Assembly: GCA_030248225.1 (NCBI GenBank)
Contig: JASANE010028153.1
Span: forward strand, 109,990 to 173,989
Reading direction: 5' to 3'
Source of the DNA: Trileptium ribeirensis
Lineage: Eukaryota; Nematoda; Enoplea; Enoplida; Thoracostomopsidae
DNA: 64,000 nucleotides
The notes under the pieces were generated by a model. That model saw only the letters and a list, made by a program, of their open reading frames with translations. It had not been told where the DNA came from and searched no databases. Shown one piece after another: positions 11,096 through 22,158 of the stretch (the stretch's first letter is position 1; each line of letters opens with the position of its first letter). The position numbers were made by a program, and so were the translations under genes.

Positions 11096-11551
11096 TTGCG
11101 CCCCGGCCCCGAGCAAACGCAACAACAAACAGAAGAAACAACAAACAACCAACACAGAAAACACAAAACAAGAGAGAAAACAACAAAGAAAAAAAAACAA
11201 AAACGACCCACAGGCAGGGGGGACACAAAAAAAAAAAACCACGAAAGACCAAAAACCACACGAGAGAGAAAACAAAGAAAGACAACAAAAACACAAGAAA
11301 ACAGACACCACAGACACCCACAACAACCACAACAACACCACCAACAGCACCCCCAGCAACCACCAAAAACCCACCCGACCCAGAACACAAACAAAAAACA
11401 AACCAAAACACAAAAAGCAGCACACCCACACAAAGAAACAACACACACACCCACAACCAAACACACAAACAACCCAGAAAAAAGCAAAAAAACATACCAG
11501 ACAAAAAAAAAAAAAAAAAAAAAAAGAAAAACAAAACAACCAAACACAACC

Positions 11552-11584
<33 letters not shown>

Positions 11585-11675
11585 CACCCAACACCAAAAA
11601 TAAAAACAACATAAATATATAAAAAACAACAACACCAACCACCCCAAAAAAAAAAAAAAAACAACCCGCCAAACA
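11096..11675. repeat. A/C-rich, almost T-free low-complexity tract
   Basis: Nearly 580 bases made of A and C with some G and almost no T, including A-runs of over 20. It ends immediately before the terminal inverted repeat at 11,678. The long frames through it (Lys/Thr/Pro/Gln-rich on plus; Phe/Cys/Val/Gly-rich on minus) reflect composition only. It may be a real simple-sequence tract or a low-quality consensus stretch. Confidence 0.85.
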
Positions 11676-11677
11676 TA

Positions 11678-12378
11678 ATGCATCATTTACCTTAAGATGT
11701 GTGCGGCAGGGCCGGATTTTGTCACAGTCTGCCGCGGCTCTAAAGCCATGCTTGGCTAGCCGCGATTAGCCAGTGTGACATTTTTGGGCCGAGCCAGACC
11801 CTACAAATATATTAGCTAATAGTAAAGCGAGGCTGATAAATTGTCACAAGGGCCGGAATCGGCTCTAAAAGCCAGAAATATATGACGACAATGGAAAATC
11901 GCGAAAAAATGGAAATTGGTGATACATATGGTCATATATTCGTAAAACATCCTTCCAGTTACAATAGCATAATTTTCATGTATGAAAGAGCGTGTTTTAC
12001 ATAGCTACTAGGTTGGCTTGTAAAAGGCGCTTAAACAAAAATTTTGAAAATAGCGATATTTACGTATTTATTTTACCTGCATTTATGCGTCTTGCTTTAA
12101 TTACTACTAATCTTGCCTTTTTGGGCCTAGAGCTAAATATTTTCCCTGTAACACAATCTGCTAAACTGAATGTAATAAATATTTTTTCAGTAGTCCGTCC
12201 CGGCTATCAAACCCTGAGACATAGCCACTCCCGGCTCGTACAAACATACTAGCATAGCTTAGCTATTTATTTTATTTATGAAGGGCCGGATGTGGCTGTG
12301 CCTTTTTGTCACGAGCCGGAATTGGCTCTGTGACAGAATCCGGCCCTAGGTGCACACATCTTAAGGTAAATGATGCAT
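11678..12378. mobile_element. 701-bp non-autonomous DNA transposon with terminal inverted repeats
   Basis: The left end reads ATGCATCATTTACCTTAAG then ATGTGTGC, and the right end is its reverse complement (GCACACAT, CTTAAGGTAAATGATGCAT). Inside both ends lie GGGCCGGATT.TGTCACAG and further GGCCGGAAT.GGCTC palindromes and GTCACA boxes, typical of subterminal transposase-binding repeats. The interior is AT-rich with no transposase. A larger relative with the same ends is at 59,480-62,300. The superfamily is not assigned. Confidence 0.8.
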
Positions 12379-12929
12379 AATATATGACCAAGTATCAATA
12401 GTTATTACTAATTCGGTGATTTTTGTTGGTGACCTGCAAATAAATGTTTTGGCATCTTCATTATCGCGATAATATACACAAATACTTTCCTAAATAACAC
12501 AAAAGACACTAACGGAAAATTAAAGAATATCTAAAACTTATGGGGGATATACATTTTAATTTGAACCCGCTTACTTCCATTCTTGGGAAAAGAACTTTTT
12601 TGGCTCATGATAAATTTTAATATGTTCACCGGATGATTAAAATTACGCAAAAAAACAAAAAAAAAAACAAACCAAAAAACAAACACAACAAACAAAACAA
12701 AAACAAACCATTGGAATCTTACAGAATTATTTCTTTGGTTAGGGTGTAGCCCGCGTGCGTCGTAATTTAAGTTGAGATGCACAGTCGACCAAGGTCAATT
12801 TAAAACGTACTGATTTGTTTAGGTTTAATTTGTTAGATCCTTCCGTCGAAGTTTTAATTTCAGCCTATGCACTACAGCTGTAAAAAACGCCTTTTAAATG
12901 TGTTTTTCTACAGACACCAATTCACCTAT
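12379..12929. other. Gene-free stretch with an A/C-rich insertion
   Basis: An A/C-rich run at about 12,650-12,709 splits a sequence found intact at 30,911-30,966: ATTACGCA and ATTGGAATCTTACAG adjoin there but are about 60 bases apart here. No gene is seen. Confidence 0.6.
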
Positions 12930-14090
12930 TCGTTTACTACATATGTAAAGTATTACAATAAAAATATTCATAAACATGAACAGGCACTTACGTTTATAAG
13001 CACCACAAAATAATTCCAATTGAAAGTAGACACAAAGCGGTTGCACCAGTTTGATTACCGATTGTAGCGGAATGAGGCCTTAAGCTCATTTTAAATAATC
13101 TTTTGAAGCCCTAATTCTAGGAACCCGAATAAACCTGGTTCTAAAACCTCTCTAACCCATTAGATTTTAATATAATTTTTGCCAATCGGGTTACCAATTC
13201 TTAGAATTGTTAAATTCACTCTCTAACATAAATTCTGATTTTTGCGTTAGAGACATTCTTTTTATGAAATTCTCGAAATCCCAACTCATAACAATTTTTG
13301 AGATTTTACAGAAAATTCAACGCAAATACATTTACAATTCCGCTAATGTAAGCGTAATAGTTAAGGCACCCAGGGCTTACACTCAAATCCAATAGATACC
13401 TAAACTGTAGCCCGGGCACACAAATTTTAGAATTTTATATACTTTTAAACTCTCTTAAAGTTATTCCTTTAAAAGAAATAATATAATTCTTCAAGTTAAC
13501 TCAAGTACAAAAATAAAAGAGGGGATGAAGACCGTAGCTCCTTAACATGTGGGCCAATTGTGGCCAAACTTGGTAAAAAATGATTTACAGCTTGCTTTCT
13601 GGAATGTTATATGAAAATCCGCATATTCCAAACTATCCCTCTGTCCAGTTTTGTATTGAATTTATACGTTTATATTTCTTTACATTAATATGCTGGGAAA
13701 ATTAAATTTTAACACAAACGGTTTATTTATTTCGATGCACACAATATTATACATGCAGATAACACACGGCATAACTACAACATATCATAGGTTGCTTGAA
13801 CATTCTATCTCACCTAAACAACATAAAAATACACATATAAACGTACGCCTATCCTGCTTACACATAGTAATATACAATATTATTTATTTAACTCGCATCA
13901 CACTATCATACACGTCAAACTCACAACATAATAGAAAATAAACCTAACGGCAGAGATGAAGCAACAACTATAAGTTCCCATGGGCATTTTCGCACTTTAA
14001 TATAGAAACAATAAATCAAGATATAAGGGTGATAAAGTAAACATGTACTAAAGTCAAGAATACAGTTCTGGGTAAATGGTTACGTTGTTA
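12930..14090 (+). repeat. Dispersed 1.15-kb repeat, copy A
   Basis: This aligns over its whole length and in the same orientation with 29,703-30,870. Shared landmarks are TGTAAAGTATTACAATA, AGCGGAATGAGGCCTTAAGC, CATGTGGGCCAATT, TGCTGGGAAAATTAAATTTT and GATATAAGGGTGATAAAGTAAA. Small indels and substitutions distinguish the copies. No conserved open frame exists, so it is probably a non-autonomous mobile element of unknown class. Confidence 0.88.
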
Positions 14091-15464
14091 GATTATCCCC
14101 TCCGACCGATAGAAATTTATCCCCAAATTTCAACTATTTTGATAGTTTATATATTTTAATCGACTGAAGAAAACTTAAAATGTTAACAAATTGCGTCATT
14201 TGTTCCTCATCATATATAATATAATGTAGATTTATAATTTGTTATTATTCAGCATTTGATAACTTGTTCTCGATTCGAGTTCGTTCCAATTTTTGTAGGT
14301 CTTCGCTAATTAGTCATCAAATATGTTGTATCATGGAGTTTATATACCAAATATGAAGTTATCCAAGCTAATAGTAGCCCAAGGGCGAGATTAGCCATTC
14401 CGTAACATCAACAATAATTTGTAGGATTTGCTCGCTGATAAGTAAGCCATCTGTACTGGCTTCCGATTCACTGGCGACCACACACAATTACAGTCAGTCA
14501 TATTGTTACCCAACCAAATGTTCATATGTGATTCATGAACAGTCGCAACCACATAGCCAGTAATATGTGATTATAACAGACTGTTTGCTTTATCGCTTGC
14601 TCCCGAGCATTTCGATTCAGTTTTTGCAGGATGCACACAGACGTCAAGGCACACAGATTACATAACTGGCAGACACATGTATAACCCATAACACAAATCT
14701 TATAGGTGGTATTTTAAAAAAATTTAAAAAATATTCTGTGTGACAATTCATTTGATGCATTTTGTACGAAAACTATTAAATATAATTTTTCACACATATA
14801 AAAACTTTAAACCATTTATTTGTGAGACGCGAAACAAACATTGTATTTAACAGGCTAAATAAGTTTACAGAGCATATTATTTTCATACCTTTTATGACCA
14901 TGTAAGATAATTATATAATTTTTTTATTATTTTGTATTTCCATTTTTTTATAAAATTTTCAAATTTTGTCGTATTTAAGAACTTTCATTCTGAAACAAAA
15001 GACGTTAATTGATAAATTACAATAATGATACAAAACAAGGGAAATATTAGGAAAATTTGAAAGTATGCAAAACATATATTTAGCATATTCAAAAAACTTT
15101 GATTGGCTGAAGCCTTATATATTTCTAATACTACGAAGTTGTGTTTTTATACCAACGACTTAAGTATAATTAAAGCACTAAATATTTGCGCGTAGGAGGA
15201 TGTGTATGTACGTGCTGTAGACCAAGCCCTAGGGATGTAAACTGCCCCGGCTCACGTACGATGTATATCAATTTTATCGGAACCTAGCCATAGTGCATAA
15301 AAAAGCGTTGGATCATTATGAGATTTTCAGTTCATAAAACAAAGCCGTCTGCAGAGTGCTTTGTACCTCTTGACGTTTGCTACGTATTTATTTCTTTATT
15401 ATTTATTTATTGTTTTGCGTCGTATTTTTGTTATTCATGTGCAAAATTTAGCAGTCTAGGCCTG
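14091..15464. other. No gene recognised
   Basis: Strongly AT-rich sequence. No protein domain or RNA gene is visible, and the sequence immediately left of 15,465 does not look like rRNA. Confidence 0.5.
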
Positions 15465-15873
15465 TCGCAACAGGTCTCCGAGATGAACAGCCTCTAGTCG
15501 ATAGAATAATGTAGGTAAGGGAAGCCTACAAATTAGATCCGCAACCTCGGGAAAAGGATTGACTGTAAGGGTTGGGCTGGTCGGGCTGATGCAGGAAGCG
15601 GTCTGAGACTACGCCATGACTTTGGCGAGGCTATTCAGCTGAGCTCTGACTAGTGCTGGAACCTTCTCGTGGAATGCTTCAGTTATGCGGACTTTGCTCT
15701 CAATTTCCGCTTCGTTCGGCGTTGAACAACTAACTTAGAACTGGCACAGAAAAGGGAAATCCAACGGGTTAATTAAAACAAAGCCCTGCTATAGCCGTCC
15801 ATCGATACTGACGCAATGTGATTTCTGCGTAGTGCTCTGAATGTCAAAGTGAAGAAATTCAACCAGGCGCGGT

Positions 15874-15906
<33 letters not shown>
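15465..15906 (+). pseudogene. 28S rRNA fragment, upstream of the R2 site (degenerate)
   Basis: The sequence follows eukaryotic 28S rRNA: CTCTAGTCGATAGAATAATG, AAATTAGATCCG, GGCACAG, TTAATTAAAACAAAG, GCAATGTGATTTCTGC, CAGTGCTCTGAATGTCAAAG-like, then GGCGGGAGTAACTATGACTC and TCTTAAGG. It stops at TTAAGG (15,906), the exact position where R2 elements insert. Many substitutions and deletions relative to conserved 28S positions, and the absence of flanking rDNA to the left, make it a pseudogene. Confidence 0.92.
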
Positions 15907-16874
15907 GTTGCGTTTTGGCGTTGCATGGACAGGACGGACGGACCACCAACTTGTTAAAACCGATGGGTAAACTGAACCAACCCACGTGACCATTGCCACA
16001 ATCGCAAATCGTCGCACCAATAACTCCACGGCGAGCAACCTGGGCAGCGCAACTATTAACCCCCGCGCCTCAGGTACACAAGTACCCCTCCACCAGGCCC
16101 CAGTATTTGAGAGAACGATAGTAAACTGATGAACACCTATTAGGAAAGGGTAAAATGGAAATAGCCTCCGTGAAAGCGGAGTAGGCCGATAACGAAACGT
16201 TAGTAATTGGTGGAAATCTAGTACCATCCCGAAAAGGCCCACTCGGAGGACGAGCGTATGCCATGGCAAAGGGCAATTTCGGTGGCGAAGTAGGACGGCG
16301 TCAGCTCCAGAAATGTCGTAGAATGTCATTTGCTGGTTGCTACAGAGTAAAACTGCTGGAACAAAACCGGGTTGGTTAACCGATCGCCCAGCACCAGTTC
16401 ACCGTGCTAGAGTCAAGATATCCCCTGCGGGAGGTAAACAACTCCAGGCTATATGTTCGCTCACCCAATAGGACAGAGCGGGAGGTCAAGAGCTCTGGAA
16501 AGGGAGTCGTGGGCTAGCACCCCCCTGTCCCTCGTTAACGACAAGTACAAATAATATTAATAAACCAAGACAATGTGATTGGCCGCGAACTTAGGATGAA
16601 GAATGCGCGTTGTGCGGATGGAGAGATACTTTTGCTGGCAAAAGCTGAAGCCACGATGGACTCAATGATGTTTGGGGTGAATGAGGAGCTATGACGGAGA
16701 CACAGTCACAGATCGGCCGATACCATCAAGGGCCTAAGAAGGCAAGAAAAGTATAAGACTGTGTTACGTAAAGACCAAGATCGGGCAAAATGTGAAAACG
16801 ATGCTAAAGCCAGCATGGTTGAACCAATTTCTGAAGATGTGTAGACTGAATGCTTTGTTTATTAGGCCAAAGAA

Positions 16875-17480
16875 ATGCTTATCAATAACGTAACGCCAAC
16901 AACGTGTAAACATGTATTGCGGGCCATGATAGATGGAAATATAGAGCAGACCATTACAGAACTTGACAGTCTGCTAGCATCAAGAAGCAAAATGGGCATG
17001 CTGACTAAAACACCCAATGATGGCTCCGCAGGTACCAAAAAGCCTCGGGTCACCAGAAGCAAGGAATATGCCATCATGAAAAGGGCCTACGTCCGTAATC
17101 GAAGGAAAGCTGCCGAAATGGCGTTAAACGGAGGCTGGAAGTGTCATTCAGAGGAAAAATCTGTTCCCCGGGCGGAGACTTCTCGATTCTAGAAGAGCAT
17201 TTTTGAAACCCCCAAAAATAGCGATGTGAGACCATTGGAATATTGCAAGGAACCCGTTAAAAATCTGGTCAAACCTATTGAAAAACCTGAGTTGGACCAA
17301 ATATTAGCCGATCTAAAGATGGCAGCCGCTGGACCGGACGGGATATCGATGAAGGACCTCATGACGATGGATATGGTTGAGCTGCTTTCTGTCGTAAATG
17401 CAGTGTTGTGGGCGGATACACCGTCCAAAACTTCACTGAAAGCAGGAGAATATTGCTACTCAAGGTTGAGAAGCCAATGA
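16875..17480 (+). pseudogene. R2 ORF, N-terminal and pre-RT region
   Basis: Two collinear open segments in the same frame (16,875-17,192 and 17,226-17,480) are split by an in-frame TAG at 17,190-17,192. The first has RSKEYAIMKRAYVRNRRKAAE, resembling the linker before RT. The second has LDQILADLKMAAAGPDGISM, matching the R2 pre-RT motif with its conserved GPDG. A TGA at 17,478-17,480 separates it from the RT fingers. The upstream DNA-binding domains are not readable. Confidence 0.8.
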
Positions 17481-18242
17481 ATGATGCCGGGTGATTACAG
17501 TCCAATCTCCATCACTAACGCAGTCTGTAGATTGTTTCACAAGATCATCGCTAGTAGGCTGAGTGCGGTTACTGAACTAAACGAAGCCCAGAAAGCGTTT
17601 AGAACAATCGATAGATGTGCGGCAAACACGGTCATCTTGGACACGCTTCCATGGGATTCAAGGCACAAGAAAAGAGAAATAGCAATAGGGTTCATAGACC
17701 TGCGGAAAGCGTTTGATAGTGTGTCCCATGATAGTATAATTCAGGCTGCTTACCGATTGGGTATTCCCAGTCACCTGCGTAACTATTTGAAGGACTACTA
17801 TCAAACAGGACAAACCGAACTGTTTGGAGAAACGCTTCAGATGACCAATGGTGTAAGGCAAGGCGATCCTCTATAACCTACAATCTTTAATGGTGTGATT
17901 GACGAAGCGCTCTGTTGTGTAACCACGTCTGGAGCCGGGTACGATCTAACCGGATACAAATTTAGTGTACTCGCTTTTGCGGATGATCTGGTGCTCATAT
18001 CGCGGGGGAAAGACGGCTTAAAAAGGAGTATCGGTACGACTTGCAATATAGTGCATAAAAGTGGGTTATTGCCAAACGCGGGCAAATGTGCTACGATGGC
18101 AATAATCAGTGACGGCAGGAACAAGCGAACTCTTTGTGATCAGGGGAAAGAAATACCAGCGATGAATGTGGTTGAGACCTATAAATACTTAGGGATCTTA
18201 TTCTACAGTGTTGGCCGAGGCAGCAAGCGACCGAGAACTTAA
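17481..18242 (+). pseudogene. R2 reverse transcriptase domain
   Basis: In one frame, DYSPISITNAVCRLFHKIIA (fingers), then IGFIDLRKAFDSVSHDSI (motif A with its Asp), TNGVRQGDPL (motif B), an in-frame TAA at 17,874-17,876, and AFADDLVL (motif C, about 17,973-17,996). YKYLGI follows at the end. Motif order and spacing match R2-clade RT. FADD replaces the common YADD, keeping both catalytic aspartates. The stop in motif B and a frame change near 18,205-18,240 disable it. Confidence 0.92.
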
Positions 18243-18617
18243 TCAGCTCCTCCGGAACTTGAGATCGGTACCATTTAAGCCACAACAGCGTTCGTACATC
18301 ATACGCCATACCAAAAGTAATGCACGAGATGACATTAGGGGGAGTCAGTCGGAAAACCCTTTGTGGATTGCACAGGTCAGTGAAGTTTGTAAGAGAAGCC
18401 CTGTTTGTACCAAAAGACACGCAAACAAGTTACTTTTTAGCTGCACTAGAAGATGGTGGGTTGGCGCTGTAGTGCTTCCGCACTAGCGTTCCCTGGAGAA
18501 GAGCTAAAAGGTTGGAACGATTACAAGCTAGTCTAGATCAAGACGTACGGGCAGCTGTTAACTCGGCGAGCTTTCGGAACAGAGAGGACAAGACTAGTCC
18601 AGGCCTTCTTAAAGGTA
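18243..18617 (+). pseudogene. R2 RT thumb region, frameshifted
   Basis: The thumb-like segment LNQLLRNLRSVPFKPQQRSY is in a different frame (18,208-18,486) from RT and the C-terminus. An adjacent frame reads PWRRAKRLERLQ, which fits the conserved post-thumb helix. Stops interrupt both. This records two small indels within the ORF. Confidence 0.72.
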
Positions 18618-19397
18618 TTGGCCAATGGAGTGGTCCAGGAAATAAGGGGCGGGAAGGTTGAATCTTTCTACTGGCGGGAACGTTACCAAGAAGACTCGTG
18701 CGATGGCCGGGCATCAATCAGTATGGATGAGACGAAACGCATATATCAGTGGATTACGGACGGAAGCCTACTGCTCGATAGAAGCCGGTTTACAAAGGCG
18801 CTCAAGAGTAGGTGCAACCTATGGCCAACACGAATTAGAGCTAACAGACACAACCAGGTGATACCTATGTGTGCCGCGGGCTGTGGCTCGAAGGAAACCG
18901 TCAGACATATACTGCAGAAATGCGATCGAGTCCATGATAAGAGGGTCAAACGGCTTGATAACATCACAAAACTGCTAACAAACAACCTGGTGAAAAAGAA
19001 ATTCACTGTATTGGTCGATCCCAGAATTCCAACCAGGGATGGTCTCCGAAAACCCGACATTGTGGCTTGTAAAGACGGGAGACGATACGTAATAAATACC
19101 GCGATCGTGGCCACCAATGAACCGGGGGCACTATCAAGGTCATATAGCCACAAGGCGCAATACTATTATAATGATAAAATCACCTCGTGGGTGAAAAACA
19201 ACAATAATCGCGAAGGAAGAAGGTGTGAAATTTACTCCGTAACCTATGGAGCCCTAATTATATCATACAGAGGTGCTATGTCAAGGAAATCGGACAATCT
19301 ATTGGGTCACCTCGGAATATCGAAGGGTCTCCGGAAGTTATTGGTGGTAAGATCACTGGAATGTAGCATCGAATGCGTTGAGTCATTTTACAAATGA
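18618..19397 (+). pseudogene. R2 C-terminal CCHC finger and restriction-like endonuclease
   Basis: The 259-codon frame returns to the RT frame. Residues about 85-102 give CAAGCGSKETVRHILQKC, the C-C-H-C knuckle that precedes the R2 endonuclease. Residues 145-165 give RKPDIVACKDGRRYVINT, matching the KPD...D core of the PD-(D/E)XK-like nuclease that nicks 28S DNA. The second acidic position appears as Asn (INT where D is usual), suggesting loss of activity. A SHKAQYY motif follows, as in the family. It is the longest intact stretch of the element. Confidence 0.88.
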
Positions 19398-19718
19398 ACA
19401 TTCGGCGCCCGAAGAGGGCGAAGATGACACTAAAAAACGACACTCGGGAACTCCGTTGCTTAACTACCGGTTCAGTAGCGCCGCTATGTCTGGACAGGAT
19501 GCATGAAAGACGGCGGGCAACAAACTATAGTAGCGATTTGGCAGGATCACTATGGCACTGAATTGTGAAGCGGCTCGTTTAACTTAACGGCGGGGAGCGA
19601 TGGATGTGGTTCTCTTCTGGGAACGTCCTGAGTTGCTCCCTCTCATTAAAAAGGGAAAACGTGGCCAGCCCAGGTCAGGGATTTTTAATCCATAATGATT
19701 ATGCTGGCCTAGACGAGA

Positions 19719-19812
19719 TAGCCAATTGCCTCGTCATTTAATTAGTGGTGGGAACGGGCTAAGCGAAGTCGGCGGGGAAAGAAAACCCTGTTGAGTTTGA
19801 CTCTAGCTTATC
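19719..19812 (+). pseudogene. 28S rRNA fragment, downstream of the R2 site (with internal deletion)
   Basis: It begins TAGCCAATTGCCTCGTCAT, continues TTAATTAGTG, then jumps to GGGAACGGGCTAAGCG, GGCGGGGAAAGAAAACCCTG and TTGAGTTTGACTCTAG, which lies further along 28S. About 60-80 bases of normal 28S are missing between the two parts. After 19,812 the rRNA similarity ends, so the 28S copy is truncated on both sides. Confidence 0.9.
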
Positions 19813-22158
19813 GAAAAAATTTCTATTGTTGCATTTTACTCTGCTCTCAGCTAGTGCTTATGCTCGTTTTCCAAGTTGTTTGGTTATGAGTTTAGAGAGT
19901 CATACATTTCATATGCTACAATTCATTTTTTTGCTTTCGTTTCTGAGTTTTATAAAAAAATTTTTTACTATTGCACTACGCAAGAATCTGAATGAGTTTT
20001 TTTACATTTTGATGAAGACTGCCTATAAACTAAATTAATTTATACAAGTAGTTTTAGTCTAGATTTTCAAATCAGTATATGGATTTTATACACTACATCT
20101 AATATACACTATATACTTTCTACAAAAAATTAAAAAACATTCGAATTCGCCAAAATGTACTTTTTTAACGCGAAATTTTCCCATTATAACGGCTACCATT
20201 ACCAGCACCTGCGAACATTATATCCAGAATTAGGCTGTCTTAAATTTTTTTTATAACAGGACATAATTTACATAATGGGTTATTCAAAACTTTAGCTTTG
20301 GCGTTTGAAACGCATAGATATTCGACTTACTATTAGAATGTTATTTTTTTGCAGTATCTATACCATAAACAAGATACACAACTCGTTTTCATAAAAAATG
20401 TTAAATTATTTTTAAACTTCGTGAGACGCGTTAAATATTTAAAAGAAATTGCATAAATAACGCCCGCTTGTTGAGAAATAATGAAATTTTAAGGAGTTTG
20501 GGTAATAATTACGTTTTAAATTTTCTTTAACTTTATAAAAAAATCCATTTTGATTTACGTCCAAAATGATTTAAACATTTTTAATTGTTCATCATTTTCA
20601 GAAAGAGACCACTTAGCCATAAATATTTTTTTGTCCCGGTGTACTAAGAATCACTATTTGCTGTCAAATATCCATACGTACAGAAGCACACCACCCCGGG
20701 TCATTTAGTTGAAAGTTTTTGGATCAAAAAACTTGACACCAGCGGGATATAGCCCTTTATTGAAAATCTGAAATAAGCGAGAAATTTAATTTTAGTGAGA
20801 TATGCACATGCGAGATTATCCAATTCCTGAATATCCGAGAATAAAATTATCTGTGAATGTGTACATATTTGTATGCCACAAAACTTGACCAGTAATAGAA
20901 GCAAGCGGTGCAATGTGCTAAAAAGCAACAATATGGTTTAGCTTGTTTTCGTTGCAAACACACTCACAAGGTCAAAACATTCTGTCGACACAATTTTGTG
21001 TCGTCAAACGTTGTCGAATTTCGAATTTTGTGTATGTATGTTTAGGTTTTGTGTATAGGTATGTATTTAGTATATATGCTTGATATTACAGCTCTCGCTT
21101 GCCAGAAATAGCACGGATGAGCAAAATAGGTGTTCTGTATGTAAAAATTAAGCCTAGTAGAATATGTTTTCAGAAAGTGTATTATTAATTGCTAATTTAT
21201 TTCTCCAGAAACTATATTATATTGTATTCCTCCCAGAATTCACGGTGTGAAGACCACCCTGTGTACCTTATACGTAGCTTAGTCAAACAAATCCTTACAT
21301 TATAAAGTTATTAACTATTTTCAATACTCCACGCTAGTTACAAAATTATATTCATTTCTTTGATTATTAATGCAAAAAACTAGAGCTTACTTTTTGTGAT
21401 ATAGAATTACCATAAAATCTTTTGTTTCTTCGCTCATGACCTTAGCCTGAAACATAATCTATATATACAGAATCCAGTTTTTAAACATTACGTTGTGCCG
21501 GGAGATTTACTTTATAAATAACTTCCGTATATTTATTACAAAAAACTTATTTAATTCACCGGTTTTCAACTTCCGAATATGTACAATATTACCGTTGGGT
21601 TCTGTGAGGTGAGAATTTGAGTCAGAAAGTTTTATCAAAATTATCGTTAATTATCATTAGTTTAACAGTCATATATATTAACCTATGTTTACATATATAC
21701 CTATATACCTTACTATAATAATTGTCGTATACACTGTAGGACTCGTAGAGATATAAAATCCCCTGGAGCATGTATTTAATGCGTGCAATATAAGGCACAC
21801 AGGGACATTGCACCCACTGTGTGTCTTATATATAAATGTATTAAAAATGCACATGAGGATTAATTTCTCTAGTGTGTTGTCACTTCTGCATGAGAGCGAG
21901 ATCAAGAAAAAGACCCGAAGGGACATAGATTCTCAATGTGGGTCGCCTAGGTGACCCACATATAGTGAAAAAGTAGGACCGTTGGGTTTGCAACCTAGGC
22001 ATTGTTAAAAAAAGTATGTTGGGTTGTTGAGGCTGAGTTTTTAAAATGACATAGCAAATTTCACACGATAGTGCAAAAGCACGTGACATCGAATTTTCAC
22101 ACACAAATTTGATGTGATAAAACTACATATTTAGGGTTCACTCGATAAAACCATATTT
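19813..22158. other. No gene recognised
   Basis: Strongly AT-rich sequence between the 28S fragment and the gypsy-like element. A near-perfect 24-bp palindrome lies at 21,937-21,960 (GTGGGTCGCCTAGGTGACCC inside). The 3' LTR of the gypsy-like element could be here, but I could not pair it with any upstream copy. Confidence 0.45.

Larger units (their letters stand above)
15907..19718 (+). mobile_element. R2 non-LTR retrotransposon inserted at the 28S R2 site (decayed)
   Basis: The element is bounded by 28S sequence ending ...CTCTTAAGG (15,906) and resuming TAGCCAATTGCCTCGTCAT (19,719), the canonical R2 target. About 0.95 kb of 5' sequence is followed by one long degenerate ORF on the plus strand and about 0.3 kb of 3' UTR with no clear poly(A). 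The overall length of 3.8 kb is right for R2. The ORF encodes RT, a C-terminal CCHC finger and a restriction-like endonuclease, with at least three stops and two frame changes. An N-terminal zinc-finger/Myb region is not recognisable. Confidence 0.93.

Noticed and set aside
10966..11686. Five overlapping long frames on both strands (up to 236 codons)
   Set aside because: All come from the A/C-rich tract lacking T; composition is Lys/Thr/Pro or Phe/Cys/Val only.
15901..16329. 142-codon minus-strand frame
   Set aside because: It lies antisense in the 5' region of the R2 element and has no domain.
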